Shown here: positions 37,355-49,004 of the stretch, in pieces | Layout of the letters: each line of letters begins with the position of its first letter | How positions within the stretch are numbered: the first letter of the stretch is position 1 | DNA from: Rhizobium sp. 16-488-2b | GTDB taxonomy: Bacteria > Pseudomonadota > Alphaproteobacteria > Rhizobiales > Rhizobiaceae | Length of the DNA: 64,000 nt | NCBI RefSeq assembly: GCF_017741815.1 | Contig: NZ_JAGHMF010000014.1 | Span: forward strand, 124,001 to 188,000 | Direction of reading: 5' to 3' | The notes under the pieces: generated by a model | Database searches by the model: none | Told to the model about the DNA's origin: nothing | The model's input: the letters and a program-made list of their open reading frames with translations, nothing else | Position numbers and translations under genes: made by a program

Positions 37355-38311
37355 TCAAGCCGACCAGGGAGCAAATTCAGGAGCGTTGACGCGGATGAAA
37401 TCGCGCGGGGCAACACGCTGGCGTGGTGCCGAGGTCTCGACCACTTCATAGGCGGTCGGATCGCTGAGCAGCGCCTTCAGCGCGTTGGCGTTCATCTTGT
37501 GGCCGCCGCGATAGGAGCGGTAGCAGCCGATGAAGGGAGCGCCGGCAAGCGACAGGTCGCCGACGGCATCAAGCGTCTTGTGACGCACGAATTCGTCCTT
37601 GGCGTAGCGCAGGCCTTCGACGTTGATGACGGTGTGATCGTCGGAGATGACGACCGAGTTTTCCAGCGACGAACCGAGCGCGTGGCCCGAGGCCCAGAGA
37701 CGTTCGACGTCACGCATGAAGCCGAAGGTGCGGGCGCGCGACAGTTCCGACTTGAAGGTGGCGGCGGTCATGTCGCCTTCCCACTTCTGGCGGCCGATCA
37801 GCGGCGTGTCGAAATCGATCTCGACTTCGAAGCGCATGCCGTCATAGGGGCGAAACTCGCTCCAGGAGCCACCATGCTCGATACGAACCGGCTTGGTGAT
37901 GCGGATGTAGCGACGCTTGACGCCGAGCGATACCAGACCCACCTGTTCGATGGCGTCGATGAACGGCATCGAGCTACCGTCCATGATCGGCATTTCGGCG
38001 CCGTCGACTTCGATGACGACGTTGTCGAGGCCAAGCGCGTAGACGGCGGCCATCACATGTTCGACCGTCGCGACGGAGCGCGCCGGAGAAAAGCCGAGAA
38101 CAGTGCACAGATCGGTATTGCCGACCTGCGAGGAAACAGCGCGAAGCTCGGTGACTTCGCCGTTGTCATGCATGCGATTGAATACGACACCAGTGTCGGC
38201 TTCAGTGGGGTTGAAGGTGATCGAAACGTCGGCACCCGAATGAACGCCGATCCCCGAAAGAGTGACCGGACGCGATACCGTCGTTTGAAAACCCAACATG
38301 CCAATAACCAT
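37355..38311 (-). CDS. lpxC: UDP-3-O-acyl-N-acetylglucosamine deacetylase
   Basis: A 318-residue zinc deacetylase, first committed step of lipid A synthesis. It opens LGFQTTVSRPVTLSGIGVHSG; the zinc ligands are in ATVEHVMAAVYAL and LRYAKDEFVRHKTLDAVGDLSLAG (two His and an Asp). The start at 38311 (AAAGG upstream) is preferred over 38299 or the longer frame. It follows ftsZ on the same strand with a 290-bp gap, and has its own terminator, so it is likely its own unit. Confidence 0.95.
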   Translation of the reverse strand: MVIGMLGFQTTVSRPVTLSGIGVHSGADVSITFNPTEADTGVVFNRMHDNGEVTELRAVSSQVGNTDLCTVLGFSPARSVATVEHVMAAVYALGLDNVVIEVDGAEMPIMDGSSMPFIDAIEQVGLVSLGVKRRYIRITKPVRIEHGGSWSEFRPYDGMRFEVEIDFDTPLIGRQKWEGDMTAATFKSELSRARTFGFMRDVERLWASGHALGSSLENSVVISDDHTVINVEGLRYAKDEFVRHKTLDAVGDLSLAGAPFIGCYRSYRGGHKMNANALKALLSDPTAYEVVETSAPRQRVAPRDFIRVNAPEFAPWSA

Positions 38312-38599
38312 TAATCTTGCCTTTATTATCCCTGGCGATCCGCTACGACCCGTATGCCGAAACTCATCCGCCAAGGCTTATTCTCTCCATCGCAGTGCTG
38401 CGTCAAGGCGCACGTAGACGGTTTGTCAGCCCATACATACGTGTGCCCGCGCTGCAATCCAAATCACTGTTTCTTTCGCATTGTTACGAAAGCATGCATT
38501 TGAAATCACAAGGCAATCAGGCGCAAATCGGAGTGCCTGATACAACAATGCCCGGGAGCGAACTCCCGGGCTGTTGCGTGGCGATTCTGCGTGTCTTTA
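38312..38599. other. lpxC-ftsZ intergenic region
   Basis: About 290 bp with no gene. It contains an inverted repeat just after ftsZ (listed separately) and presumably the lpxC promoter. Confidence 0.5.
38550..38571 (-). terminator. Possible ftsZ terminator
   Basis: GCCCGGGAG-cga-CTCCCGGGC-type hairpin right after ftsZ on the minus strand; the following ATTGTTGT is a poor T-run, so readthrough to lpxC is possible. Confidence 0.55.
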
Positions 38600-40321
38600 T
38601 CAGTTCGACTGGCGGCGAAGGAAGGCCGGAATTTCGAGCTGATCGTCTTCCTGCATCATGCGGGCCTGCGGTACGGCACGGCCCTGATCATCCAGGTTTC
38701 CGCGACGCGGAGCATAGAGGCTCGCTTCCGGAGACAGCGGGCGGCGCTGCTGCGAGGACGCTGCCGGAGCCGACGTCATCTCAGGCGCGACTTCCTCTTC
38801 GCGGCGACCAAGCGAGTTGGTGATGCGCTTCAGGAGGCCCATCGGACCGCGCTCTTCATGCGCATGCGACACAGGTGCCGGCTGCGAACGATGATCGATC
38901 TCGGCCTGAACGACCGGCGGGAAGTCCTCGACCTTCGGCATGCGGACCGGCTGCTGCTGCATGACAGGAGCAGGCTGCTGCATGACCGGCGCCGGCTGAT
39001 GCATCACAGGCTGCGGAGCCGGCTGCTGCATCACGGGTGCCTGCTGCTGGACCGGAGCCGGACGGATGACCGGTGCGGCTTCCGGAGCTGCGAAGATCTT
39101 GCTCGCCGGGCGGAAGGTTTCCTGCGGAGCAGGCTGCTGGTGAACCGGGGCAGCCGCACGCGGAGCGTGGATGTCGAGTTCGCGTTCCATTTCGGCTTCG
39201 GCCATGCGGATGGTCTGGGCGATCTGGTCGGCCTTCGGTGCCTGCTGCATGACAGGGGCAGGCTGGACTGCGGCCGGAGCCGGAGCAACGGCCGCCGAAG
39301 GACGGATAATCGGCTTCTGAACCGGCTGGAAGGTCTTGCCGGCGTCCTGGTTCATCGCGCGGTCGATGCCGGTGGCAACGACGGAAACGCGGATGATGCC
39401 TTCAAGCGATTCGTCGAAGGTCGCGCCGAGGATGATGTTCGCATCCGGATCGACTTCTTCGCGGATACGGGTAGCAGCTTCGTCGACTTCGAAGAGGGTG
39501 AGGTCGCGACCACCGGTGATGGAGATCAGCAGGCCCTGTGCGCCCTTCATCGAGGTTTCGTCGAGCAGCGGGTTTGCGATCGCGGCTTCCGCAGCCTGCA
39601 TCGCGCGGCCCTGGCCGGAAGCCTCGCCGGTACCCATCATCGCGCGACCCATTTCGCGCATGACCGAACGGACGTCGGCGAAGTCGAGGTTGATGAGACC
39701 TTCCTTCACCATCAGGTCGGTGATGCAGGCAACGCCCGAGTAGAGAACCTGGTCGGCCATCGCGAATGCGTCGGCGAAGGTGGTCTTGTCGTTTGCGATA
39801 CGGAACAGGTTCTGGTTCGGAATGACGATCAGCGTGTCGACCGACTTCTGCAGTTCCTGGATGCCCGCTTCGGCCAGACGCATGCGGCGGCCGCCTTCGA
39901 AGTGGAACGGCTTGGTCACGACGCCAACCGTCAGGATGCCCTTGTTGCGGGCAGCCTGGGCAACGACGGGAGCCGCACCGGTGCCGGTGCCGCCGCCCAT
40001 GCCGGCGGTGACGAAGCACATGTGGGTGCCGTTCAGGTGATCGACGATTTCGTCGATGCATTCTTCAGCAGCTGCACGGCCGACTTCCGGCTGCGAACCC
40101 GCGCCGAGACCTTCGGTGACGCTGGCGCCGAGCTGGATGATGCGCTCTGCCTTGGTCATCGTCAGTGCCTGGGCATCCGTGTTGGCAACGACGAAGTCGA
40201 CGCCCTGGAGACCAGCGGAGATCATGTTGTTGACAGCGTTGCCACCGCCACCGCCGACGCCGAACACGGTGATGCGCGGCTTCAGCTCAGTGATATCTGG
40301 CGTATGCAGCTTGATAGTCAT
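38600..40321 (-). CDS. ftsZ: Cell-division GTPase FtsZ
   Basis: A 573-residue tubulin homologue that forms the Z ring. The tubulin signature GGGTGTG is at residues 109-115, the nucleotide loop [10 protein letters not shown] at 21-30, and the GTPase T7 loop is in the [17 protein letters not shown] segment. The globular core ends near 320; the remaining 250 residues are a disordered P/Q/V-rich linker with repeated APVMQQ-type blocks, ending in the conserved tip [10 protein letters not shown] that binds FtsA and other partners. The long linker is typical of Rhizobiales. It is 57 bp after ftsA. Confidence 0.97.
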   Translation of the reverse strand: MTIKLHTPDITELKPRITVFGVGGGGGNAVNNMISAGLQGVDFVVANTDAQALTMTKAERIIQLGASVTEGLGAGSQPEVGRAAAEECIDEIVDHLNGTHMCFVTAGMGGGTGTGAAPVVAQAARNKGILTVGVVTKPFHFEGGRRMRLAEAGIQELQKSVDTLIVIPNQNLFRIANDKTTFADAFAMADQVLYSGVACITDLMVKEGLINLDFADVRSVMREMGRAMMGTGEASGQGRAMQAAEAAIANPLLDETSMKGAQGLLISITGGRDLTLFEVDEAATRIREEVDPDANIILGATFDESLEGIIRVSVVATGIDRAMNQDAGKTFQPVQKPIIRPSAAVAPAPAAVQPAPVMQQAPKADQIAQTIRMAEAEMERELDIHAPRAAAPVHQQPAPQETFRPASKIFAAPEAAPVIRPAPVQQQAPVMQQPAPQPVMHQPAPVMQQPAPVMQQQPVRMPKVEDFPPVVQAEIDHRSQPAPVSHAHEERGPMGLLKRITNSLGRREEEVAPEMTSAPAASSQQRRPLSPEASLYAPRRGNLDDQGRAVPQARMMQEDDQLEIPAFLRRQSN

Positions 40322-40378
40322 GGTACCCGTTCCTTCTCTTTATGGCCGCATCGCCACGCCGGCCAATTCACTCAATTT

Positions 40379-41710
40379 CTAGAAGCTTTCCTTCAGCCAC
40401 TGGCCCATCCGGGCGAAGCGGCTGCTATTTCCGCCAAGCGACATGAGCAGACCGCTCTGTGACGCATGTGTTTCCTGGTCCGCGACTTGCGGATAGATCA
40501 TCAGGCCGACCGCCGTCGAAAAGGCCGGACCCTTGGCAGCGGTCGGGAGACCCGAGACGCCCATCGGGCGGCCGATACGGACGTTGCGGGCAAGAATCTT
40601 GCGGGCAACGTCGGCAAGGCCGGTCAGCTGGCTTGCGCCGCCTGTCAGCACGACGCGCTTGCCGACGATCGGGCTGAAGCCCGAGCGCTGAATGCGGTCG
40701 CGAATGAGTTCCATCGTCTCCTCGATGCGGGCGCTGACGATCCGCGACACCAGTGCGCGCGGCACCTGCGTCGGCAGATCGCGGTCGTCCTCGCCGATCG
40801 GCGGGATCGAGATCAGCTCGCGCTCATCGGAAGAGTTCCCCATGGCCGAGGCATGAACCACCTTCAGACGCTCGGCGTCCTCGATGCGGGTCGAAAGGCC
40901 ACGGGCCAGATCGGTAGTGACGTGATGACCGCCGAGACCGACGGCATCCGTGTGCACCAGCTTGCCTTCGGCAAAGACCGAGATCGTCGTCGTGCCGCCG
41001 CCCATGTCGATGGCAGCACATCCGAGTTCGACTTCGTCGTCAACGAGAGCGGCAAGACCGGAGGCGTAAGGCGTCGCAACGATACCCTCGACCGACAGAT
41101 GCGCGCGGTTGACGCTGAGCTCGAGGTTCTTCAGAGCCGTGCGCTCGGCGGTCACGACATGCATGTCGACGCCCAGAACGTCACCGTACATGGACAGTGG
41201 ATCGCGAATGCCGCGCTCACCATCGAGCGAGAAACCGGTGGCCAGCGAGTGCAGCACGGCGCGATCCTGGCGCAGCGACTGCTGGCAGGCTGCCGCCAAA
41301 ACCTTCTTCAGATCGTTCAGCTCGACTTCCTGGCCGCCGAGATCGATGGTGGCGGTGTAGATGTCGCTGGTGAGGCGTCCGGCCGTCAGGTTGACGATCA
41401 GGCTCTCGACGGTGAGGCCCGCCATGCGCTCGGCGGCATCGACCGCGAGGCGGATGACGCTTTCCAGCGCATCGAGATCCGAGATCGCGCCGGTCTTGAT
41501 ACCGCGCGAACGCTGATGGCCGATGCCGATGATTTCGATGTTATGCGTGCGACCGGGGAGGATCTGGCTCTCCTCGCGCGGCGTCAGCCGGCCGATCATG
41601 CAGACGACTTTCGTCGAACCGATGTCGAGCACGGAAACGACGTGCGACCGCTTGGACGAAAGCGGCTTCAGGCGCGGCAATCCAAAATGGGACGAACCGA
41701 ACAAGCTCAT
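40379..41710 (-). CDS. ftsA: Cell-division protein FtsA
   Basis: A 443-residue actin-like protein that tethers FtsZ to the membrane. The phosphate-1 motif DIGSTKVVC, the 1C domain after it, phosphate-2 DMGGGTTTISVF and adenosine motif VVLTGGASQLTGL are seen. The C-terminal amphipathic helix is FARMGQWLKESF. Its start overlaps the ftsQ stop by four bases. Confidence 0.95.
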   Translation of the reverse strand: MSLFGSSHFGLPRLKPLSSKRSHVVSVLDIGSTKVVCMIGRLTPREESQILPGRTHNIEIIGIGHQRSRGIKTGAISDLDALESVIRLAVDAAERMAGLTVESLIVNLTAGRLTSDIYTATIDLGGQEVELNDLKKVLAAACQQSLRQDRAVLHSLATGFSLDGERGIRDPLSMYGDVLGVDMHVVTAERTALKNLELSVNRAHLSVEGIVATPYASGLAALVDDEVELGCAAIDMGGGTTTISVFAEGKLVHTDAVGLGGHHVTTDLARGLSTRIEDAERLKVVHASAMGNSSDERELISIPPIGEDDRDLPTQVPRALVSRIVSARIEETMELIRDRIQRSGFSPIVGKRVVLTGGASQLTGLADVARKILARNVRIGRPMGVSGLPTAAKGPAFSTAVGLMIYPQVADQETHASQSGLLMSLGGNSSRFARMGQWLKESF

Positions 41711-42639
41711 ATATTCTGCCCCGCCTTCTTCAAATCCTTGGTGCGCTGATCGAGAACAAGCTGACGGCGCTCCATGGCTTCAGGCGTCAGTTGGATGGCC
41801 ATACGGTCGGAGAGGCGAAGATCGACGGCCGCGATATCGCGATCGAGAAGCGCCTGCTCGCCGTTGAATTTCGAAAGGCGCGCCAGCGCCTGATCGACAT
41901 CGTCTTCCGGCAGCTTGACGACGACGCCGTTATCCATGTGCAGGTCCCAACGACGGCCGGAGACCCAGACATAGGCCTTCACGCGCGCCTTGATATCCGG
42001 CCACTTGGAGAATTCGTCCGCGAGCGAAGCGGCAGCCACTTCGGCGCCGCGACCAACGACCAGCGGAAGCTGCGAAAACTTATTGTCGCGAAGCGGCGCG
42101 ATGACCGCCCCGCCCTTCTCGACCAGCGAGAGCTCGGCGCCATGCTGCCAGATCGCGTAGGCTTCGCGCTCCTTGAGCTTCACCTCGATCGTCTTCGGAT
42201 AAACCTTGCGAACCTCGACGCTCTCGACCCAGGGAAGCTTCGCGATCTTCTGACGCGCCGCATCCACATCGAGCGCCACGAGCGAAGTCGTGCCGTCGAG
42301 ACCGATCAGCTGGAGGATATCGATTTCGGAGGTCTCGGAGTTGCCGGATACCTTCACGTCCTCGACGGCAAAGCCGGCGGCAGCCGTCGTCGCCTGGGCG
42401 ACAACTTCCGTGTGACCACCCAGAGACATGCCGTAGAAACCCGTCGCGGCGAAGAACGCCAGCGCCGACACAGTGCCCGTATGGGCAGGAATATAGATGC
42501 GGCCGCTACCGAGGCTGACAAGGAAGCGGACGACGCGACGCAGAGGCCGCGGCAGCACGATGCGCCCATCGCCTTCAGCATAGGAAGGCTCGGCTTGATG
42601 GCTTGGGCGCCCAATCCTTTTGACCGTTACCGAGAACAA
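41707..42639 (-). CDS. ftsQ: Cell-division protein FtsQ
   Basis: A 310-residue bitopic membrane protein of the FtsQBL complex. After a short basic N-terminus a single TM helix ([20 protein letters not shown]) precedes the POTRA domain ([25 protein letters not shown]) and the FtsQ beta-domain ([19 protein letters not shown]). The start is debated: TTG at 42639 has GGTGGAGGA six bases upstream and gives FSVTVKRIG; an ATG at 42660 lies within the ddlB gene. It overlaps ddlB by 13 bp and ftsA by four. Confidence 0.85.
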   Translation of the reverse strand: MFSVTVKRIGRPSHQAEPSYAEGDGRIVLPRPLRRVVRFLVSLGSGRIYIPAHTGTVSALAFFAATGFYGMSLGGHTEVVAQATTAAAGFAVEDVKVSGNSETSEIDILQLIGLDGTTSLVALDVDAARQKIAKLPWVESVEVRKVYPKTIEVKLKEREAYAIWQHGAELSLVEKGGAVIAPLRDNKFSQLPLVVGRGAEVAAASLADEFSKWPDIKARVKAYVWVSGRRWDLHMDNGVVVKLPEDDVDQALARLSKFNGEQALLDRDIAAVDLRLSDRMAIQLTPEAMERRQLVLDQRTKDLKKAGQNI

Positions 42640-43553
42640 GAAGCGTCCTCCACCATCCAACGAAGAAATTCACCAAACGAGTAGCCGGCATGACCGGCCA
42701 TTTCGGGCACAAGCGAGGTTGGAGTCATGCCTGGCTGAGTATTGATCTCCAGCCAGATGATTTCGCCGTCTTCGGAGAAGCGATCGTCATACCGAAAATC
42801 CGACCGACTCACTCCACGGCAACCAATTGCTTGATGCGCCCTTAGGGACAATGATTGTATTTTTTGGTAAATATTCGGTGAAATTTTCGCCGGAATGACG
42901 TGTTTCGAACCACCGGCCACATACTTGGAATCATAGTCGTAGAAGCTGTGACCCTGCGGAACGATCTCGGTCACACCAAGCACCTGATCACCCATGACGC
43001 CACAGGTGAGCTCGCGACCATGCACGTAACGCTCGACGAGAACCTCCTCGCCATACCGCCATTCGGCCGAGCCGATGATCTGCGGCGGACGCGACTGATC
43101 CTCCTGGACGATGACAACACCGAAGCTCGAACCCTCGCGCACCGGCTTCACCACATAAGGTGGCTTCATCGGATGTTCGGCAGGAAAAGCGAAGCGGTTG
43201 ATCACCTGCGACTGCGCGACAGGAATGCCGGCGGCGGCCGCAACACCCTTTGCCTTGCTCTTGTCCATGGCAAGTGCCGAGGCCAGAACGCCGGAGTGAG
43301 TGTAGGGAATTTCGAGATATTCGAGGATACCCTGGATCAGCCCATCCTCGCCGAACGGCCCATGCAGGGCGTTGAACGCCACATCGGGACGGAGAGCGGA
43401 CAGCTTGGCGGAGACGTCACGATCGATATCGATACGGGTCACCTGGAAGCCTTCAGCCTCGAGAGCATCCGCGCACGCCGCCCCGGACGAAAGGCTGACA
43501 GGCCTCTCCGAGGAAAATCCGCCCATAAGGACAGCGACATGCTTGCGACTCAT
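42627..43553 (-). CDS. ddlB: D-alanine-D-alanine ligase
   Basis: A 308-residue ATP-grasp enzyme that joins two D-Ala for the peptidoglycan stem. The sequence opens [20 protein letters not shown], with [35 protein letters not shown] and the late metal-binding [20 protein letters not shown]. Start at 43553 with GGGGGT upstream. It leads the ftsQ-ftsA(-ftsZ) operon and lies beyond two plus-strand genes that separate it from murB. Confidence 0.95.
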   Translation of the reverse strand: MSRKHVAVLMGGFSSERPVSLSSGAACADALEAEGFQVTRIDIDRDVSAKLSALRPDVAFNALHGPFGEDGLIQGILEYLEIPYTHSGVLASALAMDKSKAKGVAAAAGIPVAQSQVINRFAFPAEHPMKPPYVVKPVREGSSFGVVIVQEDQSRPPQIIGSAEWRYGEEVLVERYVHGRELTCGVMGDQVLGVTEIVPQGHSFYDYDSKYVAGGSKHVIPAKISPNIYQKIQSLSLRAHQAIGCRGVSRSDFRYDDRFSEDGEIIWLEINTQPGMTPTSLVPEMAGHAGYSFGEFLRWMVEDASCSR

Positions 43554-44052
43554 AGATACCCCCAAAATAATCCGTACTTTGCATTCCAAGGCTTGCACCA
43601 GGCTGGCTTTCTTCCGAATCTGGCTCGCCTGGCGCACGTGTATTAGAACGTCATTATGGTTAACGAAGCGTTTACTTCTGTTAACTTCCTGGCTGCAGTG
43701 GCATGAATTGCGACAGTCGGGCGCAGCCGACGAAACGCGAAAACCCCGCAGCGCCAAGCGCTACGGCCGATATGTCAAAGCGAAACAAAAAGTTTAAACA
43801 ACAGCGCCAAGCAGGCTCCGACCACCGGCCGCTGCCAGATTTGCGCGGACGCAAATCTGACTTCTCACCGCGCCTGCAACCGCTGGAAATACGGATTGCG
43901 ACGCGGTTGAGCGCCCTACTTTCCGGCTGAAAAAGCAAGTACCCTAGTTTTTGTCGGTTTATTGCGCGATTAACGTTTGCGCCGAATTAAAATTGCGTTA
44001 TGAGCCCCTAGCCTCCCAGGGGCATACAACCGAAATCCCGATTGGAATGAAA
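43554..44052. other. Divergent control region of ddlB-ftsQAZ and the MHS transporter
   Basis: Almost 500 bp without a gene, partly AT-rich. At 43660-43684 the sequence TTAA-cgaagcg-TTTA then cttctg-TTAA resembles CtrA-type sites (TTAA-N7-TTAA). Near 44004 there is a weak GCCCCT/AGGGGC hairpin in the transporter leader. CtrA control of ftsQAZ is known in other alphaproteobacteria; here it is inference. Confidence 0.4.
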
Positions 44053-45357
44053 ATGTCAGACGCGATATCAAGAGTATCGCCGACATCAGCTTCATCGAAC
44101 AGTGCACCGCTCAACTCGCCGGCACGCGTTCTGATCGCAAGCGTCGTCGGCACCACCATCGAATTCTTCGACTTCTACGTATACGCGACGGCCGCCGTGC
44201 TGGTCTTCCCGACGCTGTTCTTCCCGAACAGCGATCCGACGACCGCGCTGCTCGCCTCCTTCGCGACCTTCTCCATCGCCTTCTTCGCACGCCCGCTTGG
44301 CGCCGTGGTCTTCGGCCACTTCGGCGACAGGATCGGCCGCAAGACGACGCTGGTCGCGGCCCTGCTGACGATGGGTATCTCCACCGTCATCATCGGCCTG
44401 CTGCCCTCTTATGAATCGATCGGCGTTCTAGCACCTCTGCTTCTCGCGCTTTGCCGTTTCGGCCAGGGCTTCGGCCTCGGCGGCGAATGGGGTGGCGCGG
44501 TGCTGCTGGCAACCGAAAACGCACCAGAGGGCAAGCGCAGCTGGTACGGCATGTTCCCGCAGCTCGGCGCACCGCTCGGCCTCTTCCTGTCGTCTGGCAT
44601 CTTCTGGGTGCTGCTGCAGTTCATGCCGCAGGAACAGCTGCTGGCCTGGGGCTGGCGCGTTCCCTTCATCGCCTCGATCGTCCTGATCGTCATCGGCCTG
44701 TGGGTCCGTCTCTCGATCACCGAAACGCCTGACTTCCAGAAGGCCATCGACAAGCAGGAGCGCGTTGCCGTTCCCGTTGCCGAAGTCTTCCGCAAGCATA
44801 AGCGCAGCCTGTTCCTCGGCACCTTCGTGGCGCTCGCCACCTTCGTGCTGTTCTACATCGGCTCCGCCTACCTGCTCTCCTACAACGTCAAGGTCCTGAA
44901 GATCCCGTTCCTCGACGCACTCGAGATCCAGATCGTCGGCTCGATCTCCTTCGGCATCTTCATCCCCATCATCGGCAAGCTCGCCGAGCGCTTCGGCCGC
45001 CGCGAAATGCTGATCCTGACGACCGTCCTGATCGGCCTGTTCTCCTTCCTGCTCCCCGGCCTGATGGCTGGCGGCGAAGGCAGCATTCTGGTCTTCGCGA
45101 TCGTCGCCATGGCGCTGATGGGCATGACCTACGGCCTGATCGGCACGGCGCTCGCAGCCCCCTTCCCGACCGCCGTGCGCTACACCGGCTCGTCGATCAC
45201 CTTCAACCTCGCAGGCATCTTCGGCGCATCGCTCGCGCCCTATATCGCCACCTGGCTGCAGGCGAACTACGGCATGCTCTACGTCGGCTACTATCTCGGC
45301 CTCTCGGCCGTCATCACGCTGATCTGCATCCTGGCTTCCGGCCGCGACGAAGTCTGA
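44053..45357 (+). CDS. MHS-type major facilitator transporter
   Basis: A 434-residue member of the metabolite:H+ symporter group (ProP/KgtP/ShiA-like). It has the ASVVGTTIEFFDFYVYATAA opening, the MFS loop-2 motif FGHFGDRIGRKTTL, and FGLGGEWGGAVLLATENAP. The substrate (organic acid, betaine or similar) is not resolved. I chose ATG 44053 (TTGGA seven bases upstream). It is plus-strand and interrupts the dcw cluster. A terminator follows. Confidence 0.9.
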   Translation: MSDAISRVSPTSASSNSAPLNSPARVLIASVVGTTIEFFDFYVYATAAVLVFPTLFFPNSDPTTALLASFATFSIAFFARPLGAVVFGHFGDRIGRKTTLVAALLTMGISTVIIGLLPSYESIGVLAPLLLALCRFGQGFGLGGEWGGAVLLATENAPEGKRSWYGMFPQLGAPLGLFLSSGIFWVLLQFMPQEQLLAWGWRVPFIASIVLIVIGLWVRLSITETPDFQKAIDKQERVAVPVAEVFRKHKRSLFLGTFVALATFVLFYIGSAYLLSYNVKVLKIPFLDALEIQIVGSISFGIFIPIIGKLAERFGRREMLILTTVLIGLFSFLLPGLMAGGEGSILVFAIVAMALMGMTYGLIGTALAAPFPTAVRYTGSSITFNLAGIFGASLAPYIATWLQANYGMLYVGYYLGLSAVITLICILASGRDEV

Positions 45358-45380
45358 TCGAAGCGCTGATCGCAAATTCG

Positions 45381-45413
45381 AGGCCGCGACGGGAAACCGC
45401 CGCGGCCTTTTTC
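45381..45413 (+). terminator. Terminator of the MHS transporter gene
   Basis: AGGCCGCG...CGCGGCCT with a 12-nt loop, then TTTTTCGTT. Confidence 0.75.
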
Positions 45414-45474
45414 GTTGTTGTCTGTTAACGCCCTGCCTCTATTTTCGATGCGATCAAAGGTTGGGGAGAGACGA

Positions 45475-46572
45475 ATGCTGACACGACGATCGCTGCTGAC
45501 GCATGGCCTGGGCGCCGGCCTGTCGCTATCTCTCCCGCCCCTCGCCCGCGCTGCCGACGTCCCCGATACCGACGTCACCTTCCTCGTCATCAACGACATC
45601 CACGCCTGCCGCATCGGCGATGGCCTCAGCCCGAATTGCGAGGCAGAGGGCAAGACCGACGCCAACCTGCTGCGCCACATCAGGGCGCTCAACAACATCC
45701 ACCACCAGACCTGGCCGGAAGCGATATCGGGAAAGCCGACCGGCTTTGCTCTCGCTGGCCAGCGGATCGCCAAGCCGCAGGGCGTCATCGTCTGCGGCGA
45801 CGTCACCGATGACGGCGGCGGTCAGATGGCGGAGTTCGCGGAGGGCTCGCAGTTGCTGCAGTTCTCGCACCGCTATCAGCAGGGGCCGGGCGCCGACCAC
45901 ATCCACTTCCCCGTTTATGTCGGCCTCGGCAATCACGATCTCGACCAGGACGGCCATCCCCCGCAGGTCGACTGGTACCGCGACGAGTTGCGCGACTATG
46001 TGCAGCTGAACCACAAGCCGAGCGTCTTCTTCAAGCCGGTCGTGCCCGTCGACAATTACGACGAGGCCTCCGACAATTACTCCTGGAACTGGGGCGGGCT
46101 GCACCTCATCCAGGCGCAGCGTTATGGCGGCGACAACACCAAGGGCACCGCCAACAGCCTCGACTGGATGAAGCGCGACCTCGCAGCCTATGCCGCCGAC
46201 GGGCGCCCGGTCGTGATCTTCCAGCACTATGGATGGGACAAGTTCTCGCTCGAACGCTGGGACCCGGAAAAGAGCACCTTCACCGTTGAGGGCAGCGGCG
46301 CGCCGCACTGGTGGGGTGAATCAGAACGTCAGCAACTGCTTGCAACCCTTGAAGGTTACAACGTAATCGGCATTTTCCACAGCCACGAGCACGACACGCG
46401 CATGGCCTATCAGGCCGGCGGCATCGACGTCTTCAAGGCGCGCGCCGCCTTCATGGGCGGCTTCAGCCTCGTGCGCATCAAGGGGAATGTCATGGATGTG
46501 GCGATCGGCGATGCCCGCGACGATCTCGGCGGGGTGACCTTCACCACCGCCTTCACCAAACGTTTCGGCTAA
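45475..46572 (+). CDS. Exported metallophosphoesterase (calcineurin-like)
   Basis: A 365-residue phosphoesterase. The N-terminus MLTRRSLLTHG...LARAAD is a Tat-type signal (twin Arg). The core carries the metal-site motifs FLVINDIHA (D-x-H), VIVCGDVTDDGG (GD), VGLGNHDLDQ (GNHD), a VIFQHYG histidine and FHSHEHD, so it is intact. It resembles cyclic-nucleotide or phosphodiester hydrolases in the periplasm; the substrate is unknown. GGGGAGAG upstream fits ATG 45475. It lies in the dcw gap and ends convergently with murB. Confidence 0.88.
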   Translation: MLTRRSLLTHGLGAGLSLSLPPLARAADVPDTDVTFLVINDIHACRIGDGLSPNCEAEGKTDANLLRHIRALNNIHHQTWPEAISGKPTGFALAGQRIAKPQGVIVCGDVTDDGGGQMAEFAEGSQLLQFSHRYQQGPGADHIHFPVYVGLGNHDLDQDGHPPQVDWYRDELRDYVQLNHKPSVFFKPVVPVDNYDEASDNYSWNWGGLHLIQAQRYGGDNTKGTANSLDWMKRDLAAYAADGRPVVIFQHYGWDKFSLERWDPEKSTFTVEGSGAPHWWGESERQQLLATLEGYNVIGIFHSHEHDTRMAYQAGGIDVFKARAAFMGGFSLVRIKGNVMDVAIGDARDDLGGVTFTTAFTKRFG

Positions 46573-46582
46573 GGCACATCGC

Positions 46583-46603
46583 GGTGCCGCAGCTTGCGGC
46601 ACC
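46583..46603. terminator. Hairpin between the phosphoesterase and murB
   Basis: GGTGCCGCA-gct-TGCGGCACC, a perfect 9-bp stem in the 45-bp gap of two convergent genes. The T-run is absent, so it may act by structure alone. Confidence 0.55.
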
Positions 46604-46617
46604 GACAGGCATGTAGC

Positions 46618-47588
46618 TTACTCGCTCGTCACGCCCTGGAACGGACGCACTTCGCGGCCGGGCATGAACAGGCCCAGGCGCTTGATCTCCCATTCCAGCT
46701 TGATGCCGGAATTCTCGAACACTTCGCGGCGAACCTGCTCGCCGAGATATTCGAGGTCGTAGCCGGTGGCCTGGCCGTTGTTGATCATGAAGTTACAATG
46801 CAGGGACGACATCTGCGCGCCGCCGATGACGAGACCGCGGCATCCCGCTTCGTCGATCAGCTTCCACGCGGAATGACCTTCGGGGTTCTTGAAGGTCGAA
46901 CCGCCGGTCTTCTCGCGGATTGGCTGCACCGTCTCGCGATGGCTGCGCACGGCATCCATGTCGGCACGGATCTTGGCGCGGTCCTCGGAATAGCCCTCGA
47001 ACAGAACCGATGTGAAGATCAGGTCGCTGGCGGCCGACGAATGGCGATACTCATAGCCCATGTCGGCATTCGACAGCACGTGCTTGTTGCCCTTGCGGTC
47101 GATCGCCGTGACCTCGACGACGCGATCACGCGTCTCGCCGCCATTGGCGCCTGCGTTCATGCGCGCGGCCCCACCGATGCTGCCGGGAATGCCGTAGTAG
47201 AAGTGGAAACCGCCGATACCGTTGTCCATCGCCATGGCCGCGACATGCTTGTCCGGGCAGATGGCGCCGGCTCGCACGCGGTTTTCGCCCGCGAGTTCAA
47301 CCGAGCCGAAGCCCTTGGCCGAAAGACGCAGAACCACGCCAGGAATGCCGCCATCGCGAACCAGGATGTTCGAGCCGACGCCGACGACGGTCATCGGCAC
47401 TTCCTCGGGCAGGATCTTCAGGAACGCGACCAGGTCTTCCTCGTCGTGTGGCTGGAACATCAGTTCCGCGAGGCCACCGGCATGGAACCAGGTGACGCGG
47501 TCCATCGGCGCATCCGGTGTAATCCTCCCGCGGATGTCCTTTACACCGTCGCCCAGCGACGCAAGAAGCTTTTGCCCATTCACCTGTT

Positions 47589-47592
<4 letters not shown>
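46618..47592 (-). CDS. murB: UDP-N-acetylenolpyruvoylglucosamine reductase
   Basis: A 324-residue FAD enzyme that reduces the enolpyruvyl group to make UDP-MurNAc. It has [17 protein letters not shown], the [27 protein letters not shown] segment and the catalytic Ser in [10 protein letters not shown]. It is the last gene of the upstream dcw block, overlapping murC by four bases. Confidence 0.95.
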
Positions 47593-49000
<1,408 letters not shown>

Positions 49001-49004
<4 letters not shown>

